Assembly: GCA_900549065.1 (NCBI GenBank)
Contig: URNC01000017.1
Location: forward strand, 1-20,236
From: an uncultured Collinsella sp.
Lineage (GTDB): Bacteria; Actinomycetota; Coriobacteriia; Coriobacteriales; Coriobacteriaceae
DNA: 20,236 bases
Direction: 5' to 3'
Each line of letters starts with the position of its first letter. Within the stretch, counting starts at the first letter, position 1. The notes under the pieces were generated by a model. It searched no databases. It worked only from the letters and a program-made list of their open reading frames with translations, and was not told where the DNA came from. Shown piece by piece: positions 1 through 7,702 of the stretch. Position numbers and translations under genes: made by a program.

Positions 1-19
1 AGATGTGTATAAGAGACAG
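1..19. other. Tn5/Nextera mosaic-end adapter remnant
   Basis: The first 19 bases are AGATGTGTATAAGAGACAG, the exact 19-bp Tn5 mosaic end used in Nextera tagmentation libraries. It sits at base 1 and runs directly into the phosphorylase coding frame, so it is library sequence left at a contig end and not genomic DNA. The GTG at 5 that opens the reading frame is therefore not a real start codon. Confidence 0.95.
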
Positions 20-1624
<1,605 letters not shown>

Positions 1625-1652
1625 TTTCGCTTCCCTTACCCATCCTCTTGAG

Positions 1653-1685
1653 AAACGGAGTCGTGGCAACACGGCTCCGTTTTTT
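1653..1685 (+). terminator. Rho-independent terminator of glgP
   Basis: A 13-bp stem (1653-1665 with 1670-1682, one G-U pair) closes on a GCAA tetraloop and runs into six T residues. It starts 28 bases after the glgP stop codon. Confidence 0.93.
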
Positions 1686-1725
1686 GTGCCCGCACGTTAC
1701 CCTGCGACCCAACTCGGCCAAACAA

Positions 1726-1780
1726 TCTCGATCTGTAACAACTACTCGGTAAAAACGGTCCCAGCTGTTACAGATTGAGA
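1726..1780. repeat. Hairpin repeat unit 1 (TCTCGATCTGTAACA arms)
   Basis: The left arm TCTCGATCTGTAACA (1726-1740) pairs with TGTTACAGATTGAGA (1766-1780) around a 25-nt loop, with one G-U pair. It is the first of three equal-sized units in the gene-free stretch between glgP and the ABC operon. No open frame or known RNA family was recognised in it. Confidence 0.85.
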
Positions 1781-1806
1781 CATACCGGCCCCTCCCCTTG
1801 GGTTTA

Positions 1807-1861
1807 TCTCGATCTGTAACATCTAGCAGCTGAAATTCACCTTTGGTGTTACAGATTTAGA
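1807..1861. repeat. Hairpin repeat unit 2 (TCTCGATCTGTAACA arms)
   Basis: The left arm (1807-1821) is identical to that of unit 1. The right arm TGTTACAGATTTAGA (1847-1861) has one mismatch. The loop is again exactly 25 nt and shares a CTA near its start and an AAA at its centre with the other units. Confidence 0.85.
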
Positions 1862-1886
1862 TGAAATGGTTAGCTCAGCGGAACCG

Positions 1887-1941
1887 TCTCGATCTGTAAC
1901 ATCTAACGTCCGAAATCAGCCTCACCCGTTACAGATCGAGA
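1887..1941. repeat. Hairpin repeat unit 3 (TCTCGATCTGTAACA arms)
   Basis: The left arm (1887-1901) is identical to that of units 1 and 2. The right arm CGTTACAGATCGAGA (1927-1941) pairs except at its first base. The loop is 25 nt. The unit centres are about 80 bp apart, so the three form a short regular array. Confidence 0.85.
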
Positions 1942-1970
1942 CAAACGACCGGTCAGACAGCCCCAACACA

Positions 1971-2013
1971 AAGAAAGGCTCCCCTCTCGCCCAGTGGACG
2001 GGAGGGGAGCCTT
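1971..2013 (-). terminator. Terminator of the sugar ABC operon
   Basis: A 12-bp perfect stem (AAGGCTCCCCTC at 1975-1986 with 2002-2013) lies about 70 bases beyond the stop codon of the ATPase gene. Read on the minus strand it is followed by CCTTTCTTTG, a fair T-rich tail. It may also stop any plus-strand readthrough from glgP. Confidence 0.8.
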
Positions 2014-2081
2014 ATATGTGACCGCGGCAAAAGGATGGCAATACCGCAGTCGCCCAAAGGGAGGGCCTGGATGCACCGGGC

Positions 2082-3281
2082 CTAGATAAGGTTCTTGCCA
2101 GAAACCTTATCGAAGAGGTGGGTCGCGTTCTTCTCGAACTTGAACCAGATGGTGTCGCCAGCCTTGAGCGCGCCCTTGGCCTCGAGGTCGACGACGGGGA
2201 TAATCAGGACAAACTGGCCGTCGGGAGCGGTCACGTGGACATGCTCGGTCGAGCCCATGAGCTCGGTCACCTCGACGGTACCCTGGAGCGCGCCCTCCTC
2301 GCCCTTGTCGGCAAGCAGGATCTGCTCGGGACGCACGCCGGCCGTGATCTCCTTCACGTCGCCGCCGTCCCAGTTGAGGGCAAGCTGAACGCAAGTCTCG
2401 GGGGCGAGCGCCACGTTCATATCCTCGGTCTTGACGGTAAAGCCGTTGCCCGAGCGCACCAGCTGGGCATCGAAGAAGTTCATCTGCGGCACGCCGATGA
2501 AGCCGGCGACGAAGATGTTCGCGGGATGGTTGAAGACCTCCTGCGGCGTGGCGATCTGCTGGACAACGCCGTCCTTCATGACCACGATACGGTCACCGAG
2601 GGTCATAGCCTCGGTCTGGTCGTGAGTAACATAAATGAACGTGCCCTTGATCTCGTGGCGCAGCTTAATGAGCTCGGCACGCATCTGGTTACGAAGCTTG
2701 GCGTCCAGGTTGGACAGCGGCTCGTCCATCAGGAAGACCTTGGGGTCACGCACGATGGCGCGGCCGATAGCGACACGCTGGCGCTGGCCGCCGGAGAGCG
2801 CCTTGGGCTTACGGTCGAGGTACTCGGTAATGCCCAGAATCTCGGCAGCAGAGCGAACCTTGCGGTCGATCTCGTCCTTGGGAACCTTCTTGAGCTCGAG
2901 CGTAAATGCCATGTTCTCGTACACCGTCATATTGGGGTACAGAGCGTAGCTCTGGAACACCATGGCGATGTCGCGGTCCTTGGGCGCCACGTCGTTGACA
3001 CGCTTGCCGTCGATGAGCACATCGCCCGAGGTAATGTCCTCCAGGCCGGCGACCATGCGCATCGTCGTGGACTTACCGCAGCCAGAGGGGCCAACGAGGA
3101 CGACGAACTCCTGGTCGTGAACGGTGAGGTTGAAGTCCTCTACAGCGAGCACACCGTCCTCGGTAACCTTGAGGTTGTGCTTCTTCTCCTCGGTCTTCTT
3201 CTTTTTGCCAAAGAAGCCCTTCTTTTTTGACTCGTTGTTGGGATACACCTTCTGAACATGTTTGAGAACGATCTCGGCCAT
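2082..3281 (-). CDS. Sugar ABC transporter ATP-binding protein (MalK/MsmK/UgpC type)
   Basis: This is the cytosolic ATPase that powers the CUT1 importer encoded upstream in the same operon. Motifs in the 399-residue chain are Walker A GPSGCGKST (64-72), the Q-loop glutamine (110), signature LSGGQ (162-166), Walker B VFLMDE (182-187) and the H-loop histidine (220). A C-terminal TOBE-like regulatory region with GVRPEQ follows. Between the first strand (MAEIVLKHVQKVYPN) and the usual AVxDFNL strand there is an extra segment of about 27 residues (17-43) rich in lysine, where most relatives have only a few residues. The start ATG has GAAAGG upstream at normal spacing. The 68-bp gap to malG contains the palindrome CGCGGCGCCGCG at 3299-3310. 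Such ATPases often serve several sugar importers, so the gene does not itself define the substrate. Confidence 0.95.
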   Translation of the reverse strand: MAEIVLKHVQKVYPNNESKKKGFFGKKKKTEEKKHNLKVTEDGVLAVEDFNLTVHDQEFVVLVGPSGCGKSTTMRMVAGLEDITSGDVLIDGKRVNDVAPKDRDIAMVFQSYALYPNMTVYENMAFTLELKKVPKDEIDRKVRSAAEILGITEYLDRKPKALSGGQRQRVAIGRAIVRDPKVFLMDEPLSNLDAKLRNQMRAELIKLRHEIKGTFIYVTHDQTEAMTLGDRIVVMKDGVVQQIATPQEVFNHPANIFVAGFIGVPQMNFFDAQLVRSGNGFTVKTEDMNVALAPETCVQLALNWDGGDVKEITAGVRPEQILLADKGEEGALQGTVEVTELMGSTEHVHVTAPDGQFVLIIPVVDLEAKGALKAGDTIWFKFEKNATHLFDKVSGKNLI

Positions 3282-3349
3282 GTCTCTACCTTTCGATACG
3301 CGGCGCCGCGATGAGGGACGCCGCCAAAACTTGCAAAACAGTTACGGCA

Positions 3350-4189
3350 TCAGCCCTTGACGGCACCTGCCACCACACCGTCGATGATGTACTTCTGGCA
3401 GAGGATGTACATGATGACGATGGGGATAACGACCATCATGATGCAGGCCATCATGGGGCCGAGCTCGACGTGGCCGTAGCCGCCGCGGAAGTACTGGATC
3501 AAGATAGGAATGGTCTTGTACTTGGTGGAGTCGAGCGTAAGGTAGGGCAGCAGATAGTCGTTCCAGACCCACATGGTCTCGAGGATGCCGACCGAAAGAT
3601 AGGTGGGCTTCATGATGGGAAGGACGATCTTAAAGAACACCTGGACCGGGTTGCAGCCATCAATCATGGCCGCCTCCTCGATCTCGAGCGGGATGTTCTT
3701 TACAAAACCGGCGAACATAAAGACCGCCAGGCCCGCGCCAAAGCCGAGGTAGATAAAGCAGATGTTGAACGGCGTGTTGAAGCCGATGCGGTCCGCCAAA
3801 TTGGACAGCGTGAACATGAGCATCTGGAACGGCACGACCATCGAGAACACGAACAGGTAATAGAAGAAGTTCGAGATCTTGTTGTTGACACGAACCACGT
3901 ACCAAGCGCACATGGAGCAGCACACCAAGATCAGCACGACCGACGTGACCGTGATGATGAGCGAGTACATAAATGCCGAGGCAAAGCCCTGCTCGTTAAG
4001 GGCGTGCATGTAGTTTGCGAGGCCGTTGAACGTCTCGGGCGTGAGCAGATCGAATGCCGTGGTGGTGCTGATTGCGGTCGCTTTCTTAAAAGAATTAAGC
4101 GCAATCATGAACACGGGGTAGATCCACGCGAGCGACAGGATCGTAAAGAAAATCGAGAGCGCGCGGTTGATAACCTTATCGCGTTTCAT
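3350..4189 (-). CDS. Sugar ABC transporter permease, MalG/MsmG type
   Basis: This is the second inner-membrane subunit of the CUT1 importer, 279 residues with about six hydrophobic segments. The coupling motif EIEEAAMIDGCNPVQVFFKI begins near residue 169. It is the EAA loop that contacts the ATPase, and its position and the C-terminal VAGAVKG end are typical of MalG-like permeases. The ATG overlaps the upstream permease stop by one base (TAATG). A strong ribosome site, AGGAGGTG, lies inside the last codons of that gene, so the two permeases are probably translationally coupled at equal ratio. The substrate cannot be read from the sequence. The TreR-like regulator nearby hints at an alpha-glucoside. 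Confidence 0.94.
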   Translation of the reverse strand: MKRDKVINRALSIFFTILSLAWIYPVFMIALNSFKKATAISTTTAFDLLTPETFNGLANYMHALNEQGFASAFMYSLIITVTSVVLILVCCSMCAWYVVRVNNKISNFFYYLFVFSMVVPFQMLMFTLSNLADRIGFNTPFNICFIYLGFGAGLAVFMFAGFVKNIPLEIEEAAMIDGCNPVQVFFKIVLPIMKPTYLSVGILETMWVWNDYLLPYLTLDSTKYKTIPILIQYFRGGYGHVELGPMMACIMMVVIPIVIMYILCQKYIIDGVVAGAVKG

Positions 4190-5043
4190 TACTGCTGCAC
4201 CTCCTTGGACCTCGTGGCCTTAAGCTGGATCATGGAGATGGCCACGACCAGGATGCAGAAGATAACCGCCTTGGCCTGACCAATGCCCTGCCATGCGATA
4301 CCGGCACGCGAATAGAACGTGTTGTAGATGTTCAGGGCGAGCATCTCGGTGGAGTGCGCGGGGGCGCCGCCGGTAAGGGCGAGGTTCTGGTCGAACAGCT
4401 TAAAGCCGTTGGTGATAGACAGGAACAGGCAGATGGTGATGGTCGGCATCAGGTTAGGGATCTTAACCTTCCAAAACGTCTGCCATGCCGTGGCACCGTC
4501 GACCTTGGCGGCCTCGATGTAGTCGGACGGAATGGACTGCAGACCAGCGATGTAGATGATCATCATGTAGCCGACCTGCTGCCACAGGGTCAGGATGATA
4601 AGGCCCCAGAAGCCAGCAGCAGAGTTAAGGGCGATGAGCTGGGCGCCCACATTGGAGAGCAGGCAGTTGATCAGAATCTGCCAAATGTAGCCCAGCACGA
4701 TGCCGCCGATCAGGTTAGGCATAAAGAAGATCGTACGGAAGATGTTGGTGCCTTTGAGCGCCTTGCGGGTGAGCGCCTGCGCAATGGCCAGGGCGATCAC
4801 GTTGATGAGCACCGTCGACAGGAAGGCAAACGCCACGGTAAAGAAGAACGACGTGGAGAACTGCGGATCGGACAGCGCGCGCACGTAGTTCTCGATACCG
4901 ACAAAGTGCGTGTTGTTGATGGTAATAAACTGGCAGAACGAGAGATAGAAACCCTGGATAAAGGGGATCACGAACCCGATCATAAACGCCAGACACGTGG
5001 GCAGCATAAAGAGCGGCCACCAGCGCTTGAGTGCTTTGCCCAT
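4189..5043 (-). CDS. Sugar ABC transporter permease, MalF/UgpA type
   Basis: This is the first permease of the CUT1 importer, 284 residues. An N-terminal membrane anchor (about 10-38) is followed by five further hydrophobic segments. The EAA coupling motif YIEAAKVDGATAWQTFWKVK begins at about residue 175 and continues into IPNLMP. The protein lacks the large periplasmic loop of E. coli MalF, which is normal for the Gram-positive type. The ATG is preceded by GAAAGGACCCTTCT. It lies downstream of the lipoprotein gene, separated by a perfect intergenic stem-loop, and ends in a one-base overlap with the second permease. Confidence 0.94.
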   Translation of the reverse strand: MGKALKRWWPLFMLPTCLAFMIGFVIPFIQGFYLSFCQFITINNTHFVGIENYVRALSDPQFSTSFFFTVAFAFLSTVLINVIALAIAQALTRKALKGTNIFRTIFFMPNLIGGIVLGYIWQILINCLLSNVGAQLIALNSAAGFWGLIILTLWQQVGYMMIIYIAGLQSIPSDYIEAAKVDGATAWQTFWKVKIPNLMPTITICLFLSITNGFKLFDQNLALTGGAPAHSTEMLALNIYNTFYSRAGIAWQGIGQAKAVIFCILVVAISMIQLKATRSKEVQQ

Positions 5044-5063
5044 AGAAGGGTCCTTTCAATATG

Positions 5064-5099
5064 CAGGGGGCGGGCAAACCAACGTCTGCCCGCCCCCTG
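5064..5099 (-). promoter_or_regulatory. Intercistronic stem-loop between binding protein and permeases
   Basis: A perfect 13-bp GC-rich stem (CAGGGGGCGGGCA at 5064-5076 with 5087-5099) closes a 10-nt loop in the 87-bp gap. There is no T-run on the minus strand, so it is not a standard terminator. In many ABC operons such hairpins protect the binding-protein mRNA and lower permease expression. That role is inferred here. Confidence 0.75.
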
Positions 5100-5130
5100 T
5101 CGCTAATCAGATAGCTTGGGCAGCAACTGC

Positions 5131-6447
5131 TTACTCGGAAGCAGCCTTCTCGGTCTTCCAGCCATCGACGAAGGCGTTCTTGACGCCGTCCCACTTGCTG
5201 TTGTCGGCAGCATAGGCAATCAGAGCCTGCTTGAGGTTCTTCTTCCACTCCTCGGAGGGGATGTAAACGAAGTCCCAAGCGACGGTCTTCTTGCCGTCCT
5301 TGGCCATGGCAACGGCCTGCTGCGAAAAGACGTTGGTGGTCTCCTTAGCGCTCTTGAACGGGGCAGTCAGACCCATCTTGTCAGCGATGATGCTGGTGGC
5401 GGTGTCAGAAGTGACGCACCAATACATGAAGTCCTCGGTGGCCTTCTGGGCATCCTCGGAAGCCTGGGAGCTGACGCACCAGTAGTTCTCGCCGCCGGAG
5501 CACAGGCCCTGGTTCTCCTCGCCGTCGACACCGATGTAGATGGGCATCATGCCAATCTGATCGTCGGTCATGCCGGCCTTGGTGAGGTCAGCATAGGCCC
5601 AAGAACCGTTCTGGTAGAAGACGGCCTTGCCGGTTGCGAACTCGTTGGTGGCGTCGTCGCCGGTCTTGGAGGCAAGCTGCGAAGGATCACAGGTGGAGTC
5701 GGTGATGTACAGGTCGAAAATCTGCTTGAAGTTGTCGAGATACTCGCCCTTAATCTCGTCGTCCTCCTGGTTGTGCTCCTTCTCGAACTCGTAGTAGAGC
5801 GGGAGGTTGGCGAGGTGGGTGGTGTAGCGCCAGCTGGAGGAGTCATCCATGCCGGCGGAAGTAAAGGCACCCTCAACACCAAGCTCGTCCTTGCGGGCCT
5901 GGATGTCGTCGGCACAAGCCTTCAGCTTGTCGAAGGAGTTGATGTCCTCGGCCTTGTAGCCAGCCTTCTCGAGCAGCTGCTTGTTGTAGATGATGCCGTA
6001 GCTCTCCTGGACCCAGTCGATACCCAGATCCTTGCCATCGGACTGCAGAGCCAGGGAGTCGTCAATGAGCTCACCGCGGAGCTTGGTATCGGACAGGTCG
6101 GCGCAGTAATCCTTCCAGTTCTTAAGACCGGTGGGGCCGTTGACCTGGAACAGGGTCGGAGCGGAGCTCTTGGACATCTCGGACTTGAGCTTCTCCTCGT
6201 AGGTGTTGGAGGCAGCGGTCACGATCTTGACCTCGACGCCCTTCTCCTTCTTATAGGCCTTGGCGATCTCCTTCCACTCCTTGTCGACCTCGGGCTTGAA
6301 TTGGAGGAAGTAGACCTCGGCAGCGTCACCAGAAGCAGAGGAGCCGGAGCCGGCAGAACCACCGCAACCCACGAGGCCCAGACCAAGAACTGCAGCCGCG
6401 GAACCAGCAAAGCCCAGGAACTGCCTTCTGCTCATTTCGTTCTTCAT
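5131..6447 (-). CDS. Sugar ABC transporter substrate-binding lipoprotein
   Basis: This is an extracellular family-1 solute-binding protein that delivers sugar to the two permeases downstream. The preferred start is the ATG at 6447, giving 438 residues, because GAAAGGGTGG lies just upstream. A GTG 18 bases earlier would overlap that ribosome site. The N terminus has a twin-arginine-like SRRQFLGFAG followed by a hydrophobic stretch and the lipobox LVGC, with Cys28 as the lipidation site. A Gly/Ser linker follows. The mature part shows family features such as YEEKLKSEMSKSSAPTLFQV and the GKAVFYQNGSWAY region. It is first in the operon, as expected for the most abundant component. The ligand is unknown. 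Confidence 0.94.
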   Translation of the reverse strand: MKNEMSRRQFLGFAGSAAAVLGLGLVGCGGSAGSGSSASGDAAEVYFLQFKPEVDKEWKEIAKAYKKEKGVEVKIVTAASNTYEEKLKSEMSKSSAPTLFQVNGPTGLKNWKDYCADLSDTKLRGELIDDSLALQSDGKDLGIDWVQESYGIIYNKQLLEKAGYKAEDINSFDKLKACADDIQARKDELGVEGAFTSAGMDDSSSWRYTTHLANLPLYYEFEKEHNQEDDEIKGEYLDNFKQIFDLYITDSTCDPSQLASKTGDDATNEFATGKAVFYQNGSWAYADLTKAGMTDDQIGMMPIYIGVDGEENQGLCSGGENYWCVSSQASEDAQKATEDFMYWCVTSDTATSIIADKMGLTAPFKSAKETTNVFSQQAVAMAKDGKKTVAWDFVYIPSEEWKKNLKQALIAYAADNSKWDGVKNAFVDGWKTEKAASE

Positions 6448-6555
6448 TACAATCCACCCTTTCACACCGTGGCGGCACCCTTTGCCGCCGCCTTCGGAGA
6501 TTGGCTCGGGGACTTTGCCCCTTTTGCTGATTTGAACGATACGCTATTTGGCTAG

Positions 6556-6567
6556 TTGTTTGAACAA
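6556..6567. promoter_or_regulatory. Candidate TreR-like operator, ABC operon leader
   Basis: TTGTTTGAACAA has perfect TTGTT/AACAA half sites. It lies about 110 bases upstream of the binding-protein start codon and resembles the TTGT-N4-ACAA pattern of TreR-type operators. It is assigned only by resemblance and position. Confidence 0.4.
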
Positions 6568-6604
6568 GTATTACTAGAGCGGTAGAAAAACTTCGGTGAA
6601 CGGT

Positions 6605-6657
6605 AATTTCAACTTGATACTTGACAAGTTTTGTATAAACAATTATTTGTTATCAAA
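6605..6657 (-). promoter_or_regulatory. AT-rich promoter/operator region of the sugar ABC operon
   Basis: The region contains TTGTATAAACAA (6631-6642), one base from the TTGTATATACAA operator recalled for B. subtilis TreR. It also has ACTTGACAAGT (6619-6629) and AACAATTATTTGTT arms. On the minus strand two weak sigma-70 pairs are possible: TTGTTT with TATCAA at 17 bp, or TTTGAT with TACAAA at 16 bp. The choice is unresolved, but either would overlap the operator-like sequence, which fits repression. Confidence 0.45.
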
Positions 6658-6660
6658 TGC

Positions 6661-6715
6661 AGAGAAAACGCCCGGCCAAGCCGATGTACCGTCGGTTTGA
6701 CCGGGCGTTTTCTCT
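6661..6715 (-). terminator. Terminator of treR, probably bidirectional
   Basis: A perfect 15-bp stem (AGAGAAAACGCCCGG at 6661-6675 with 6701-6715) carries an inner stem AAGCCGA/TCGGTTT. A-rich and T-rich flanks on both sides would give U-tracts in either direction. It lies 38 bases past the treR stop codon and shields the ABC promoter from treR readthrough. Confidence 0.88.
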
Positions 6716-6753
6716 TTGAGGCCATGAGTCTCGTCAGGCTGCGAGCTAGCCGG

Positions 6754-7473
6754 CTATCGCTTGGAATTGACGCGGTAATGGAAGATCTCGGGGTGTGTGC
6801 GAGTGTGCGTCACCTCAAACAAGATGCCATCCGAGGTGTACGACTGACTCTCCATGACGGCAACGCAGTTGTATTTGCCGAGGTCAAGATAGCTGCAGTC
6901 CTCATCGTTGGCGAGCTCGACACTCACCGTACGACGGCTCGCCATCACTTTGACACCGCGCTTGTGCTCCAGATAGCCGTAAATAGAATCTGCCGCGATC
7001 TCGGGAGTCAGGCCCTTGGCGATCGACGCCAAAAAATAGCCATGGTCCACTTGGCGCGCGTTGCCGTTGAGGCTTCGGACACGCACTACGCGAATCAACT
7101 CCTCGCTCACCTTAAAGCCCAGGTGACGAGAGAGTTGCTCGGTGCAAACCAGATGTTCGAAAGACTTAACGTCCGTCGATGCAACGGCATTGTTGCGCTT
7201 TGCAAACTCGCCAAACGACTCAACCTCTTCGAGTGCGCCCAACATGTCGGTTTCGCCCTTAAGCCAAATAACGCGCACGCCCTTGCCGTGTATGGGCTGC
7301 ACAAACATCCCGTCGGCCAGCATACCCAAGGCGCGACGGACGGTATTGCGAGTGCATCCGAACTCCGCGGTCAGCTCGGCTTCGGTTGGCAGCATCTCCT
7401 GAAACGCATAGGTCCCATTAATGATGCGCGAGCGTATTTCTCGGTAGATTCCTTCGTATATCGCTTTTGGCAT
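6754..7473 (-). CDS. treR: TreR-type GntR-family repressor with UTRA domain
   Basis: This cytosolic transcription regulator of 239 residues has an N-terminal winged helix-turn-helix (about 1-70; LPTEAELTAEFGCTRNTVRR) and a C-terminal UTRA effector domain (about 90-235). The UTRA part closely follows remembered B. subtilis TreR in YFLA, LTPEIAADSIYGYLE and NDEDCSYLDLGKY. In that family trehalose-6-phosphate is the inducer; whether it is here is inference. The gene is divergent from the PTS-phosphatase gene and is followed by the ABC operon on the same strand beyond a terminator. Candidate operators lie before both transport systems, so it probably controls both. A related alpha-glucoside regulator is the main alternative. 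Confidence 0.85.
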   Translation of the reverse strand: MPKAIYEGIYREIRSRIINGTYAFQEMLPTEAELTAEFGCTRNTVRRALGMLADGMFVQPIHGKGVRVIWLKGETDMLGALEEVESFGEFAKRNNAVASTDVKSFEHLVCTEQLSRHLGFKVSEELIRVVRVRSLNGNARQVDHGYFLASIAKGLTPEIAADSIYGYLEHKRGVKVMASRRTVSVELANDEDCSYLDLGKYNCVAVMESQSYTSDGILFEVTHTRTHPEIFHYRVNSKR

Positions 7474-7527
7474 TGTTTCACCTCTACATTATTTATTTCC
7501 GGCTAGGCACGATAGCATTTCTTAAAG

Positions 7528-7537
7528 TTGTTTAAAC
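7528..7537. promoter_or_regulatory. Candidate operator TTGTTTAAAC, copy 1
   Basis: This lies in the treR/PTS divergent spacer. It contains the perfect palindrome GTTTAAAC and is repeated exactly at 7650-7659. It lies about 55 bases upstream of the treR start, a suitable place for autoregulation. An adjacent ACCGAATATCGGT has 5-bp inverted arms. Confidence 0.4.
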
Positions 7538-7636
7538 CGAATATCGGTAAAGCGACAGGATTTAACCGTTGACGGTTTCTGTCATGCCCAAATCGGTTTC
7601 GCTCAAAACTGCCGGTACGACAATCGTCTGGTCCTC

Positions 7637-7659
7637 TACAATGAATCCATTGTTTAAAC
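7637..7659 (+). promoter_or_regulatory. Candidate PTS-HAD promoter -10 and operator copy 2
   Basis: TACAAT (7637-7642) is a good -10 hexamer without a clear -35, as is common for activator- or repressor-controlled promoters. TTGTTTAAAC (7650-7659) follows directly at the expected transcription start and is identical to the copy at 7528. A repressor bound here would block initiation. Confidence 0.4.
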
Positions 7660-7702
7660 GTTTCCCCACGCGCAACGCGCCTCGATATTCGGAAGGCAGA
7701 AC

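Noticed and set aside
1726..1941. Short CRISPR array
   Set aside because: The units are hairpins with complementary arms around the 25-nt segment, not direct repeats around unique spacers. There are only three and no cas genes are present.
5116..6555. Plus-strand open frame of about 480 codons opposite the binding-protein gene
   Set aside because: It is antisense to a clear lipoprotein gene, is rich in Leu/Val/Gly repeats typical of shadow frames, and has no ribosome site.
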